From Rhodospirillales bacterium (lineage in GTDB: Bacteria; Pseudomonadota; Alphaproteobacteria; Rhodospirillales; Thalassospiraceae), in NCBI GenBank assembly GCA_019634165.1, contig JAHQVT010000005.1, forward strand, positions 1 to 64,000: a DNA stretch of 64,000 bases, written 5' to 3'. The position numbers were made by a program, and so were the translations under genes. The stretch's first letter is position 1. Each line of letters starts with the position of its first letter. Below are positions 35,183-44,765 of the stretch, piece after piece. The notes beneath the pieces were generated by a model. The model was given only the letters and a program-made list of their open reading frames with translations, was not told the DNA's origin and made no database searches.

Positions 35183-38023
35183 ATGAGTGTCGAATACAAG
35201 AAAACCGTTATCCTGCCCAAAACCGATTTCCCGATGCGGGCGGGTTTGCCAAAGATGGAGCCAACCCTGCTTGAGCAGTGGAAGGATGAGGATATCTACG
35301 GCAAAATTCGCGGTATTTCGGCAGATCGTGAAATGTTTGTCCTTCATGATGGCCCGCCCTATGCCAATGGCCATCTTCATATTGGTCATGCCCTGAACAA
35401 AATCCTCAAAGACGTGATCACCCGTTCCCAGCAGATGCTGGGCAAGAACGCGGTTTACGTTCCGGGCTGGGATTGCCACGGCCTTCCGATTGAATGGAAG
35501 ATCGAAGAGCAATACCGTGCCAAGGGCAAAAACAAGGACGATGTTCCAATCGCTGAATTCCGCAAGGAATGCCGCGAGTTTGCCCAGAAATGGCTTGATA
35601 TCCAGCGTGAAGAATTCAAACGCCTTGGCGTAATGGGTGACTGGGATAATCCCTATGTCACCATGGATTTCAAAGCCGAGGCATCCATTGCCCGCGAGCT
35701 TGGCAAGTTTCTTATGAACGGTTCGCTCTATATGGGCTCCAAACCGGTCATGTGGTCGGTGGTTGAAAAGACCGCTTTGGCAGAAGCCGAAGTCGAATAT
35801 CACGACCATACGTCCAAAACGATCTATGTGCGCTTCCCGGTGACGGAAACCAAGGTCGATGTCCTGAAAGACGCAACCATCGTCATCTGGACCACGACCC
35901 CTTGGACCATTCCGGGCAACCGTGCAATTTCATATGGCGACGATATCGAATATTCGGTGATCGAAGTCACCGAGACCGCCGAAGAAGCATGGGCAACCAT
36001 CGGCGAAAAGATGGCGGTCTGTACCGACCTTCTCGAAGATTTGTGTAAAAACGGTCGTGTTACCGGGCATAAGGTTGTCGGCACCTTCAAAGGGTCCGAC
36101 CTTGAAGGCACGCTTGGCGCCCATCCGCTGCGTGGTCAGGGCTATGATTTTGACGTGCCGCTGTTGGCTGCTGACTATGTCACGACCGATACCGGTACTG
36201 GCTTTGTTCATACCGCACCGACCCATGGCCCGGACGATTACCAGACCGGTTTGAAATATGGTCTGGAAATTCCCGAAATGGTCGATGGCGATGGCGCTTA
36301 TTACCCGACCGTGCCGCTATTTGCCGGCAAGCGTATCTATGATGAAAACGGCAAAGAAGCCGATGCGAATGAAGCTGTCATCGCCAAACTGATTGAAGTT
36401 GGTGCATTGCTCTCGCGTGGCCGGTTAAAGCACTCCTATCCGTGCTCGTGGCGCTCCAAAGCACCGGTTATTTATCGCACGACCCCGCAATGGTTCATTT
36501 CGATGCAGGATAACGACCTGCGTGAAAAGGCATTGAAGGCCATTGATGAAACCCGTTTCGTCCCGGAAGCAGGCCGCAATCGTCTGCATTCCATGATCGC
36601 CAACCGTCCTGACTGGTGCGTATCGCGCCAGCGTGCATGGGGTGTGCCGATCACGGTGTTCATCAACAAAAATACCCGTCAGCCGCTCCGCGATCAGGAA
36701 GTGCTCGACCGCGTCTATGAATCATTCTGCGAAGAAGGTGCCGACGCATGGTTCACCCGCGATGCGCAATATTTCCTTGGCGACAAATATGACGCCAATG
36801 ATTTCGAACAGGTCACCGACGTTCTTGACGTCTGGTTTGATTCCGGTTCGACCCATGCCTTTGTGCTTGAAGAACGCCAAGACCTGAAATGGCCAGCCGA
36901 TCTTTATCTTGAAGGTTCAGACCAGCATCGCGGTTGGTTCCACAGCTCGCTTCTTGAATCCTGTGGTACCCGTGGTCGCGCACCCTATGACGCAGTTCTG
37001 ACCCATGGGTTCGTTCTGGACGGCGATGGCCGCAAAATGTCGAAGTCACTTGGCAACGTGATTGCGCCAAATGACATCATCAACAAACTGGGTGCGGACA
37101 TCCTGCGTTTGTGGGTGGTCAGTTCGGACTATCATGACGATCTTCGTATCAGCCATGAAATCATTCAGCGCCATTCCGACATCTATCGTCGTTTGCGCAA
37201 CACATTGCGCTTCTTGCTGGGCAACCTTGCCGATTTCAGCGACGAAGAAAAAGTTCCTGATAACGAGCTGCCTGAACTGGAACGCTGGGTTCTGCATCGC
37301 CTTAGCAATCTTGACGATGTTGTGCGCAAGACAACGGCTGATTTTGATTTCCACAGCATGTTTATCGAACTGCATAACTTCTGTGCGCTCGATATGTCGG
37401 CCTTCTATCTTGATATCCGTAAAGACGCGCTTTATTGCGACGCGCCAAACAGTCTGCGCCGCCGTGCTGCACGCACTGTGATGGACCGCGCCTTTGATTG
37501 CCTTGTTCGCTGGTTGGCACCGGTTCTGTGCTTTACCGCCGATGAAGCATGGCGTGCGCGCTATGGCGCAGACAGCTCGGTTCATTCAGAAACCTTCAAC
37601 ACGGTTTCCGATGGTTGGAAAGACGATGTTCTGGCCGCCAAATGGGCAAAAATCCGCAAGCTTCGCCGCGTTGTGACCGGTGCACTTGAACTTGAACGTG
37701 CCGAAAAACGCATTGGTGCCAGCCTTGATGCCGCACCAAAGGTTTATGCCACAGCGGACTATGTCGAAGCGCTGAATGGCCTTAATCTTGCCGAAATTGC
37801 GATTACATCTGACATTGAACTGATCACGGGCGACGCACCAGAAGGTGCTTATACCCTTGAAGATATCGCAGGTGTCGGCGTTGTGCCGGGATTGGCAGAA
37901 GGCGAGAAATGCGAACGCTGCTGGCAGACCCTTCCAGAAGTCGGCAGCCACGCAGAACATAAAACCATCTGTAACCGTTGCGCAGATGCTGTTGATGAAA
38001 TGGGAATTGCCGCAGCCGAGTAA
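35183..38023 (+). CDS. ileS: isoleucyl-tRNA synthetase
   Basis: A 946-residue class I aminoacyl-tRNA synthetase. The HIGH motif reads PYANGHLHIGHALNK (about residues 56-70), and the KMSKS loop reads GRKMSKSLGN (about 616-625). The CP1 editing region contains TTTPWTIPGNRA. The C-terminus carries a zinc-binding domain, CERCWQTLPEVG and CNRCADAV. It lies between ribF and lspA, as in many proteobacteria. Confidence 0.97.
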   Translation: MSVEYKKTVILPKTDFPMRAGLPKMEPTLLEQWKDEDIYGKIRGISADREMFVLHDGPPYANGHLHIGHALNKILKDVITRSQQMLGKNAVYVPGWDCHGLPIEWKIEEQYRAKGKNKDDVPIAEFRKECREFAQKWLDIQREEFKRLGVMGDWDNPYVTMDFKAEASIARELGKFLMNGSLYMGSKPVMWSVVEKTALAEAEVEYHDHTSKTIYVRFPVTETKVDVLKDATIVIWTTTPWTIPGNRAISYGDDIEYSVIEVTETAEEAWATIGEKMAVCTDLLEDLCKNGRVTGHKVVGTFKGSDLEGTLGAHPLRGQGYDFDVPLLAADYVTTDTGTGFVHTAPTHGPDDYQTGLKYGLEIPEMVDGDGAYYPTVPLFAGKRIYDENGKEADANEAVIAKLIEVGALLSRGRLKHSYPCSWRSKAPVIYRTTPQWFISMQDNDLREKALKAIDETRFVPEAGRNRLHSMIANRPDWCVSRQRAWGVPITVFINKNTRQPLRDQEVLDRVYESFCEEGADAWFTRDAQYFLGDKYDANDFEQVTDVLDVWFDSGSTHAFVLEERQDLKWPADLYLEGSDQHRGWFHSSLLESCGTRGRAPYDAVLTHGFVLDGDGRKMSKSLGNVIAPNDIINKLGADILRLWVVSSDYHDDLRISHEIIQRHSDIYRRLRNTLRFLLGNLADFSDEEKVPDNELPELERWVLHRLSNLDDVVRKTTADFDFHSMFIELHNFCALDMSAFYLDIRKDALYCDAPNSLRRRAARTVMDRAFDCLVRWLAPVLCFTADEAWRARYGADSSVHSETFNTVSDGWKDDVLAAKWAKIRKLRRVVTGALELERAEKRIGASLDAAPKVYATADYVEALNGLNLAEIAITSDIELITGDAPEGAYTLEDIAGVGVVPGLAEGEKCERCWQTLPEVGSHAEHKTICNRCADAVDEMGIAAAE

Positions 38024-38094
38024 GTCGGGATGTGGTTTCGGTGCAGGCCTGCCTTTTGGGTGGGCCTGATACCGGCAAGTCAGAAAGAGTATTG

Positions 38095-38565
38095 ATGAAA
38101 CATCGTGCCTTTGTCTTTGGTCTGGTCATCATTGCGATTGTTTTTGGTGTCGACCAGTGGACCAAAGCGCTTGCCATTGATGGCTTGTCCAATCCATTTC
38201 GCGTGATTGAAGTCACGTCGTTCATGAATTTTGTGCTGGCGTGGAATCCGGGTGTTTCGTTCGGATTGTTTCAGGGCCAAGCCCCTTGGGTGATGATTGC
38301 GATTACAGCGGCGATCACGATTGGCTTTGGCATCTGGATGTGGCGCACGCGCGATGCGATGTTGCGGATTGCACTGGCACTGATCGTTGGCGGGGCAATT
38401 GGCAACCTTGTGGACCGGTTGCGCCATGGGGCTGTGACCGATTTCATTGATCTTCATGTTGCCGGTTATCACTGGCCGGTATTCAATATTGCAGACAGTG
38501 CAATTACGGTTGGTGCGGCGCTGCTATTGATCGATTCTCTTTTTGGCGGTAAAAAATCTACCTGA
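38095..38565 (+). CDS. lspA: lipoprotein signal peptidase (signal peptidase II)
   Basis: A 156-residue inner-membrane aspartyl protease that removes signal peptides from prolipoproteins. Four transmembrane segments are visible. The catalytic Asp motifs are NLVDRLRHGAVTDFIDLH (about residues 104-121) and FNIADSAITVG (about 129-139). I chose the ATG giving MKHRAFVFG, the family-like length, rather than a 21-codon extension; AGAAAGAG precedes it. The gene immediately downstream encodes a lipoprotein. Confidence 0.95.
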   Translation: MKHRAFVFGLVIIAIVFGVDQWTKALAIDGLSNPFRVIEVTSFMNFVLAWNPGVSFGLFQGQAPWVMIAITAAITIGFGIWMWRTRDAMLRIALALIVGGAIGNLVDRLRHGAVTDFIDLHVAGYHWPVFNIADSAITVGAALLLIDSLFGGKKST

Positions 38566-38619
38566 TGAATTTTGACCGGGTTACTCTCGCCCGGTTCTGA
38601 TGTGGTAAAGAGGCGCAAA

Positions 38620-39201
38620 ATGGCCCGGAAACAGACGACCAATCTATTGAAAATTGCGGTGCTTGGCGGACTTGCGCTTGGCGTTTCTGGTTGCGAATCA
38701 ACACGTGAAACCTTTGGCCTGAACAAACAGGCCCCGGATGAGTTTCAGGTTGTCTCGCGCGCACCGCTAAGCCTGCCGCCTGATTTTACCATGCGTGTTC
38801 CAGACCCCGGTGCGCCGCGTCCTCAGACCGGATCGACGACCGATCAGGCACGCCGCATATTGGTTGGCGATGACCCGAACGCGGTTAAACGCGATATTAC
38901 CGAAGGATCGCGCAGCAAAGGCCAAGTTGCCTTGCTGTCGCAATCTGGTGCGCAATATGCCGACCCGGAAATTCGCAATACCGTTGATCGCGAAACCTCG
39001 CTCTTCATCAGTGAAAGCGAAAGTGTCGTTGATGATTTGCTGTTCTGGCAGGACAAGCAGGATGTCAATTCGGTTGTCGACCCCGTGGCAGAAGCAAAAC
39101 GTATCCGCGATCAGCAAGCACTGGGTGACAGCGTTTCAGGCGGTGGGGAAACCCCGGTGATCAAGCGTAAGCAAAAAGGCTGGCTGGAAGATATCTTCTA
39201 A
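38620..39201 (+). CDS. DUF3035 lipoprotein
   Basis: A 193-residue predicted lipoprotein of the DUF3035 family. A lipobox (LGVSGC) follows a hydrophobic signal segment, with the lipidated Cys near residue 25. The mature part is polar, Pro/Arg-rich and probably disordered at first (LSLPPDFTMRVPDPGAPRPQ), with the conserved RETFGLNKQAPDEFQVVSRAPLSLPP at its start. Its place after lspA is conserved in alphaproteobacteria. AGAGG seven bases upstream of ATG 38620 fixes the start. The function is unknown; an envelope location is inferred. Confidence 0.88.
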   Translation: MARKQTTNLLKIAVLGGLALGVSGCESTRETFGLNKQAPDEFQVVSRAPLSLPPDFTMRVPDPGAPRPQTGSTTDQARRILVGDDPNAVKRDITEGSRSKGQVALLSQSGAQYADPEIRNTVDRETSLFISESESVVDDLLFWQDKQDVNSVVDPVAEAKRIRDQQALGDSVSGGGETPVIKRKQKGWLEDIF

Positions 39202-39250
39202 GCAGACCGTCTGGCGTTACGGAACGCACACCAATTTAAAGATTTCAGAC

Positions 39251-39280
39251 AAGGGCGCGGACATTCCGCGCCCTTGTTCT
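39251..39280 (+). terminator. rho-independent terminator
   Basis: AAGGGCGCGG (39251-39260) pairs with CCGCGCCCTT (39266-39275) around a short ACATT loop and is followed by GTTCTGT. It separates the ribF-ileS-lspA-lipoprotein unit from the M16 peptidase genes. Confidence 0.75.
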
Positions 39281-39385
39281 GTCATATTCGGTTCTTAAGA
39301 AATGCCTGTGGGATGTCGGGAACTGCCAATATGGCAATCGGCATCGACGCAACCAACCGTGCCTGATTTGGAATGGGATCACGTA

Positions 39386-40810
39386 ATGAGACTTCCAGGA
39401 CTTTCCGTTTTGTTGATGCGCGATCGCGCTGTTGCCGTCCTGTTGGCAACCATCATGGCATCATTGATACCCAACTTGTCGTATGCGGCTGTTTTTAGTC
39501 CGCAAACCGCAACCCTTGAGAATGGCATGCAGGTCGTTTTGGTGGAAAACCACCGGGCCCCTGTTGTCTCGCATATGGTTTGGTACAAGGTGGGATCGGC
39601 TGACGAACCACAAGGTGTTTCGGGCATTGCCCATTTTCTTGAACATCTGATGTTCAAAGGGACGAACGATATTGCGCCGGGTGATTTTTCCAAAATTGTT
39701 GCGCGGAATGGCGGCAATGATAATGCGTTCACCAGTTGGGATTATACCGGCTACTTCCAGAATATCGCGGCTGATCGGCTTGAAATGGTCATGAAAATGG
39801 AAGCTGACCGGATGACAAATCTTGAACTGTCAGACGCGGTTGTCCTGCCTGAACGTGACGTGATAATTGAAGAACGCAGATCAAGGCTAGACAACAATCC
39901 GGGTGCGCTTCTGGGCGAACAGATGCGGGCATCGCTTTATATGGCCCATCCTTATGGTCGTTCGATCATTGGGTGGTTAAACGAAATGGAACAACTTTCG
40001 ACCGAAGACGCATTGGATTTCTATCGCAAATGGTATGCGCCCAATAACGCCATTCTGGTGGTGGCGGGCGATATTACGATGGATGAATTGATGCCCTTGG
40101 CCGAAAAATATTACGGGGTCATTCCGCGTGGCGATGTTTTGACCCGCAACCGTGTCAAAGAACCGGTTCAGCACGCCCCGCGTAAGGTCATCATGCATGA
40201 CCCGCGTGTCGGGCAGGCATCCATGTTGCGTTATTACCTGGCCCCATCTTATCACAGCGAAAATGCCGCTGATGCCGCCCCGCTTGAATTGCTCAGCGAG
40301 ATTATCGGTTCTGGCACGACCAGCCGGTTCTTCAAATCACTGGTCGTTGATCAGGCCATCGCATCAAGTGTTGGGACGTTCTATGATCCTGTCGCGGTCG
40401 ATCTGGCAAGCTTTGGTGTCTATGCCGTCCCGCGTGGTGATGTCGAACTGGCTGACCTTGAAGCCGCAGTGGATGATCAGATCGCTGATGTTATTGCCAA
40501 TGGTGTAACCAAGGATGAACTCGACCGCGCCAAGCAAAAGCTGCTTGATAGTGCGGTCTTTGCCCGTGATTCCCTATCAGCAGGTGCGCGTGTTTTGGGG
40601 CAATCCCTTGCGGTTGGCCTTAGTGTGGAACAGGTCGAAAGCTGGCCGGATCGGGTATCTGCCGTCACGGTTGATCAAATCCAAGAAGCCGCCAAGCGCG
40701 TCTTTAATGACAAGAAATCGGTCACCGGTTGGCTGATGCCACCCAAAGACGGTCCTGTATCAGGAAGTGGTCCTGCCATCCCACTTGGCGATAGCGGCGG
40801 AGTACATTGA
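39386..40810 (+). CDS. M16 zinc peptidase, catalytic subunit
   Basis: A 474-residue exported M16 (pitrilysin/processing-peptidase-like) protein. A signal sequence (AVAVLLATIMASLIPNLSYA) is followed by an M16 domain with the inverted zinc motif HFLEH in GIAHFLEHLMFKG, and a downstream Glu in the ERDVIIEERRSR region. Substrate-binding Arg/Tyr residues typical of the partner are lacking in the C-terminal half. It acts with the following gene as a heterodimer in known bacterial pairs. I chose the ATG that starts near the signal peptide; 28 upstream codons in frame look non-coding, and an ATG at 39416 is another option. Confidence 0.9.
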   Translation: MRLPGLSVLLMRDRAVAVLLATIMASLIPNLSYAAVFSPQTATLENGMQVVLVENHRAPVVSHMVWYKVGSADEPQGVSGIAHFLEHLMFKGTNDIAPGDFSKIVARNGGNDNAFTSWDYTGYFQNIAADRLEMVMKMEADRMTNLELSDAVVLPERDVIIEERRSRLDNNPGALLGEQMRASLYMAHPYGRSIIGWLNEMEQLSTEDALDFYRKWYAPNNAILVVAGDITMDELMPLAEKYYGVIPRGDVLTRNRVKEPVQHAPRKVIMHDPRVGQASMLRYYLAPSYHSENAADAAPLELLSEIIGSGTTSRFFKSLVVDQAIASSVGTFYDPVAVDLASFGVYAVPRGDVELADLEAAVDDQIADVIANGVTKDELDRAKQKLLDSAVFARDSLSAGARVLGQSLAVGLSVEQVESWPDRVSAVTVDQIQEAAKRVFNDKKSVTGWLMPPKDGPVSGSGPAIPLGDSGGVH

Positions 40811-40811
40811 T

Positions 40812-42143
40812 ATGAAACATCTTCTCAAAAACCTTACCGGGGTTGCCTTTGCCTCTGTCGCGGCATTTGGCCTGATCAATTCCGCCCAAGCCGTCGAAGT
40901 ACAGGAAGTCATATCAGATGGTGGTATTCGGGCATGGCTGATCGAAGATCACCTCAACCCGCTTATGACCATGGATATTGCCTTTACCGGGGCCGGTGCG
41001 GCAACCGACCCTGATGGCAAGCTTGGCCTTGCCAATATGGTATCGGGCCTGATCGACGAAGGGGCTGGCGAAATGGATAGCCAGACCTTCCGCAGCGAAA
41101 TGGAAAACAGATCCATCAGCCTGTCTTTTGATGCGGGCCGGGATGATTTTTCCGGATCGCTGACAACTCTTACCCGTGAACGCGATACCGCAATTGATCT
41201 TTTGCGTTTGGCTTTGTCCGAGCCCCGCTTTGACGACGAAGCAATCGAACGCATCCGTGCACAGATTGTTTCAGGCCTGAAACGGGCGGAAAATGATCCG
41301 CGCGATATCGCCAGCCGGACCTTCTTTAAATCGATCTTTGGTGATCATCCTTATGCCCGCCCGGTTTCCGGAACGTTTGAAACGGTCGCCGGGTTAAACG
41401 CCAATGATTTTCGAAGCTTCACCCGCAACGCTTTTGCCAAAGATAATCTGATTGTCGGTGTCGCAGGCGACATTTCGGCCAAAGAACTCGGGCCCCTATT
41501 AGATGAAGCCTTTGGCAGCCTGCCAGATCACAGCAAGCTTCCATCGATTGTGGACATCACACCGACATTCGGTGCAATTGATGTCGTCGAACAAGACATT
41601 CCGCAAAGTCAGGCGATCTGGGGCCAGAAAGGCATCAAGCGCACAGACCCTGATTTCTATGCCGCCTATGTGATGAATTACATCTTGGGCGGCGGCGGAT
41701 TTTCATCGCGCCTGACTGAAGAAGTCCGTGAAAAGCGCGGTCTTGCCTATGGCGTCTATAGCTACCTTGCCGACCTTGATCATGCCGAAATGATGATGGG
41801 CGGGGTTGCCACCCGCAATGATGCGATTGGTCAAAGCATCTCCTTGATCAGCACCGAATGGACCAAGATGAAGGAAACTGGCGTTTCGCAAGAAGAACTC
41901 GATAACGCCAAATCCTATCTGACCGGGGCTTTCCCGCTGCGGTTTACCAGCCTTGGTAATCTTTCGGGCATGCTGGTGGGCATGCAAAAGGAAGACCTTG
42001 GTATGGACTTCCTTGATCGCCGCAACAGCCTTGTCGACGCCGTCACCCTTGAGGACGTCAATCGGGTGGCGTCTGACCTGATGGACCCGGCCAATGTCAC
42101 GGTAACGGTGGTGGGTAAGCCCGAAGGAAAACTAGTCTTCTAG
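40812..42143 (+). CDS. M16 peptidase-like protein, non-catalytic subunit
   Basis: A 443-residue exported M16 homologue (signal LTGVAFASVAAFGLINSAQA). The zinc motif HxxEH is absent; the equivalent position reads GLANMVSGLIDEGAG. The C-terminal block GGGGFSSRLTEEVREKRGLAYGVYSYL is well preserved and supplies the Arg/Tyr substrate-binding pair in known heterodimeric enzymes. It begins one base after the catalytic subunit stop codon, so the two are co-translated and presumably complement each other in one active site. Confidence 0.9.
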   Translation: MKHLLKNLTGVAFASVAAFGLINSAQAVEVQEVISDGGIRAWLIEDHLNPLMTMDIAFTGAGAATDPDGKLGLANMVSGLIDEGAGEMDSQTFRSEMENRSISLSFDAGRDDFSGSLTTLTRERDTAIDLLRLALSEPRFDDEAIERIRAQIVSGLKRAENDPRDIASRTFFKSIFGDHPYARPVSGTFETVAGLNANDFRSFTRNAFAKDNLIVGVAGDISAKELGPLLDEAFGSLPDHSKLPSIVDITPTFGAIDVVEQDIPQSQAIWGQKGIKRTDPDFYAAYVMNYILGGGGFSSRLTEEVREKRGLAYGVYSYLADLDHAEMMMGGVATRNDAIGQSISLISTEWTKMKETGVSQEELDNAKSYLTGAFPLRFTSLGNLSGMLVGMQKEDLGMDFLDRRNSLVDAVTLEDVNRVASDLMDPANVTVTVVGKPEGKLVF

Positions 42144-42169
42144 GACCACGCCGACACCTTAAAAGTATC

Positions 42170-42201
42170 AAAGCGCGGTGAAAGGGATTTCGCCGCGCTT
42201 T
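42170..42201 (+). terminator. hairpin after the M16 pair
   Basis: AAAGCGCGG (42170-42178) pairs with CCGCGCTTT (42193-42201), and the pairing continues inward (TGAAA with TTTCG, one wobble) to a GGGA loop, giving about 14 bp. The U-tract is weak. Confidence 0.65.
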
Positions 42202-42253
42202 GTGCTTTGATAGGTTCATCTCAACCAAGATAAACATCGCGAGCATTGCCTTC

Positions 42254-44215
42254 ATGACCCTGCGCGTCCTGCCCCAAAACCTGATCAATCAGATTGCCGC
42301 CGGTGAGGTGGTTGAACGGCCTGCGGCTGCGCTTAAGGAACTGGTGGAAAACGCCCTTGATGCCGGGGCAACCAAGGTCGATGTCAATCTGCGTGACGGT
42401 GGGCGGACGTTGCTGTCGATCACTGATGACGGCAAGGGCATGACGCCCGAAGAACTCTCGTTGGCGGTTGAACGTCACGCAACGTCCAAGCTGCCTGATG
42501 GCGATCTGTTTAACATCGGTTTCATGGGCTTTCGCGGCGAGGCATTGCCCTCTATCGGGTCGGTTTCGCGCATGCGCCTGACCAGTCGGGTGCGCGGTGC
42601 TGAAAATGCATGGACCCTTCTGATCGAAGGCGGGACCAAAAGCGATGCCGAACCCGCCGCCCACCCCTTTGGTACACGGGTTGAGGTCCGCGATCTTTTC
42701 TATGCCACCCCGGCCCGGTTAAAGTTTTTGAAAACCGCGCGTACGGAGCAGATGTATGCCCGTGAAATCATGGACCGTCTGGCAATGGCGCGGCCTGACG
42801 TTGGCTTTACCCTGACCGGGGATAACAACAAATCAATCCTGAACTACCCGGCCTGCGAAGGGGATTTCTTTGACGCGCGGCTTAAACGTCTTGGCGCTGT
42901 CATGGGTCGCGAGTTTCAGGAAAACGCCCTTCAGATCGAAGCCGAACGCGAAGGCATCCGCCTGACCGGCTATGCCGGGGTTCCGACACTTAACCGCGGC
43001 AATGCCCAGATGCAGTTCCTGTTCGTTAATGGCCGCCCGGTTAAGGATCGGTTGTTACAAGGTGCCGTGCGCGGGGCCTATCAGGATTTCCTGGCCCGTG
43101 ATCGCCACCCGTTACTCGCCCTGTTCTTTGAACTTTCCCCGCGCGATGTCGACGTTAACGTCCATCCGGGCAAAACCGAAGTCCGCTTCCGCGATCCGGG
43201 CATGGTCCGGGGGCTGATTGTCGGCGCGCTAAAGCATGCCTTGGCCGGTGCGGGGCACCGGGCATCAACCACGGTTGCCGATATGGCTCTGGGGGCTGTG
43301 CGCCGCGAAGGTGATGGACCGTCCTTGCCTTATGGCGGGGGATCACGGCCCGGCGGTGGTAGCGGCTTTAACATCGGGCAGTATCAACCAAATATTCCAA
43401 GCCACGCGGCAATCGAACGCAATTATGCCGCACAGGCACCGGGTGACATACCGTCGGGCGGGCAATCTGGCTATGGCGGGTTGTTTGATCGCGGTCGCGA
43501 ATTCGGCGGAACACCATCGGGTGATGCCGGGGATGGCGGTTTTGCTGCTGCGGCGGCCGCGGCCCTTTCGGGGGGCTATGACGCCGCCGCACCGTCGGCC
43601 CGCATTGACATGACCGATAACAGCAAATTTGTTGATCATCCGCTGGGGGCAGCACGCGGGCAGGTTCATGCCAATTACATTATCGCCCAAACCCGTGATG
43701 GTCTGGTGATTGTTGATCAACATGCCGCACATGAACGCATTGTTTATGAACGCATGAAAGCCGATCTGGCCGAAAGCGGTGTTAAACGCCAAGGTTTGCT
43801 GCTGCCCGAAGTTGTCGAACTTGACGAGGCATCGGCGGACCGTATTGGCGATCGCGCCGAAGAATTCGCCGAACTGGGCTTGGTGATCGAACCCTTTGGT
43901 CCTGGCGCGATTGTTGTCCGCGAAGTGCCTGCCATGTTGGGCAAGGTTGATGTGGCATCGCTTATTCGTGATATGGCCGATGAAATTGCCGAACTGGGGC
44001 AGGGCATGGCACTTAAAGACCGGCTGATGTATGTCTGTGCGACCATGGCCTGCCATGGATCGGTGCGATCCGGCCGGAAACTGAATGCCGATGAGATGAA
44101 TGCATTGCTCCGCCAGATGGAAGCCACCCCGCATTCCGGGCAGTGCAATCATGGCCGCCCGACCTATGTCGAGCTTAAGCTCCATGACATCGAAAAGATG
44201 TTCGGTCGGCGATAA
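42254..44215 (+). CDS. mutL: DNA mismatch repair protein MutL
   Basis: A 653-residue MutL. The N-terminal GHKL ATPase has [29 protein letters not shown] (Walker-like motif I) and [17 protein letters not shown]. The middle, about residues 345-450, is a Gly/Ala/Pro-rich linker. The C-terminal dimerisation domain carries the nicking-endonuclease motif [14 protein letters not shown] plus [11 protein letters not shown] and GQCNHGRPT, so this MutL probably has strand-nicking activity, unlike E. coli MutL. I chose the ATG giving MTLRVLPQN; no strong ribosome site is visible. The following GNAT gene starts ten bases past the stop. Confidence 0.96.
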   Translation: MTLRVLPQNLINQIAAGEVVERPAAALKELVENALDAGATKVDVNLRDGGRTLLSITDDGKGMTPEELSLAVERHATSKLPDGDLFNIGFMGFRGEALPSIGSVSRMRLTSRVRGAENAWTLLIEGGTKSDAEPAAHPFGTRVEVRDLFYATPARLKFLKTARTEQMYAREIMDRLAMARPDVGFTLTGDNNKSILNYPACEGDFFDARLKRLGAVMGREFQENALQIEAEREGIRLTGYAGVPTLNRGNAQMQFLFVNGRPVKDRLLQGAVRGAYQDFLARDRHPLLALFFELSPRDVDVNVHPGKTEVRFRDPGMVRGLIVGALKHALAGAGHRASTTVADMALGAVRREGDGPSLPYGGGSRPGGGSGFNIGQYQPNIPSHAAIERNYAAQAPGDIPSGGQSGYGGLFDRGREFGGTPSGDAGDGGFAAAAAAALSGGYDAAAPSARIDMTDNSKFVDHPLGAARGQVHANYIIAQTRDGLVIVDQHAAHERIVYERMKADLAESGVKRQGLLLPEVVELDEASADRIGDRAEEFAELGLVIEPFGPGAIVVREVPAMLGKVDVASLIRDMADEIAELGQGMALKDRLMYVCATMACHGSVRSGRKLNADEMNALLRQMEATPHSGQCNHGRPTYVELKLHDIEKMFGRR

Positions 44216-44225
44216 GGAGGGGGCG

Positions 44226-44765
44226 GTGTCAAACCATAAACTCGAAGTCGCTAACCCTTCTGATGCAAAAGCCGTCAGTGCGCTGTTTGCCCGTTCCTAT
44301 GCCAAGTTGCTCCAAGATGACTACCCGCCCGAAATTCTGGCATCGGCAATGCCATATTTATCGCGCGCCAACCCGGAACTATTAGGGTCAGGGACATATT
44401 ATCTGGTCAAAACCGATGCGGGGCAGGTGATTGGTGCAGGGGGCTGGACATCAATGCGCCCCAGTGCTCCCGGTGCCCCCGGTACCAAGGAGATCGATGT
44501 CCAAACCGGGCTTGCCCATATCCGTCATTTTGCTGTTGATCCGGATCATACCCGCCAAGGGATCGGGAAAATGTTGTTTGATCGTTGTGTAAAGGACGCA
44601 GTGGCAACAAAGGGTGTCACGCATTTTGAATGCTATGCCACCCTGACAGCCAGGTCGTTTTACGAATCTCTTGGCTTTGAGGTCATCGGGACGTTTGATG
44701 CTCCCTTTGCGCCGGACTTCACTTTTCCCAGCCTGCATATGCGCAATGGGGATTTAATCGCGTAA
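44226..44765 (+). CDS. GNAT-family N-acetyltransferase
   Basis: A 179-residue acetyltransferase of the GNAT fold. The acetyl-CoA binding region is HIRHFAVDPDHTRQGIGKMLFDRCVKDA (about residues 99-126), with the RQGIGKML pyrophosphate loop. The C-terminus has SFYESLGFEVIG. The GTG start is supported by AAGGAGG overlapping the mutL stop region. Substrate unknown. Its stop overlaps the end of the convergent pentapeptide-repeat gene by 12 bases. Confidence 0.85.
   Translation: MSNHKLEVANPSDAKAVSALFARSYAKLLQDDYPPEILASAMPYLSRANPELLGSGTYYLVKTDAGQVIGAGGWTSMRPSAPGAPGTKEIDVQTGLAHIRHFAVDPDHTRQGIGKMLFDRCVKDAVATKGVTHFECYATLTARSFYESLGFEVIGTFDAPFAPDFTFPSLHMRNGDLIA

Noticed and set aside
39302-39385. N-terminal extension of the M16 catalytic subunit
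   Set aside because: The 28 codons before the chosen ATG do not look like a signal peptide or conserved sequence.
43343-44185. 280-codon antisense ORF within mutL
   Set aside because: Long only because of codon bias of mutL; the sense frame has all MutL motifs. The same applies to long antisense frames inside ileS (for example 35033-35809 and 37046-37585).
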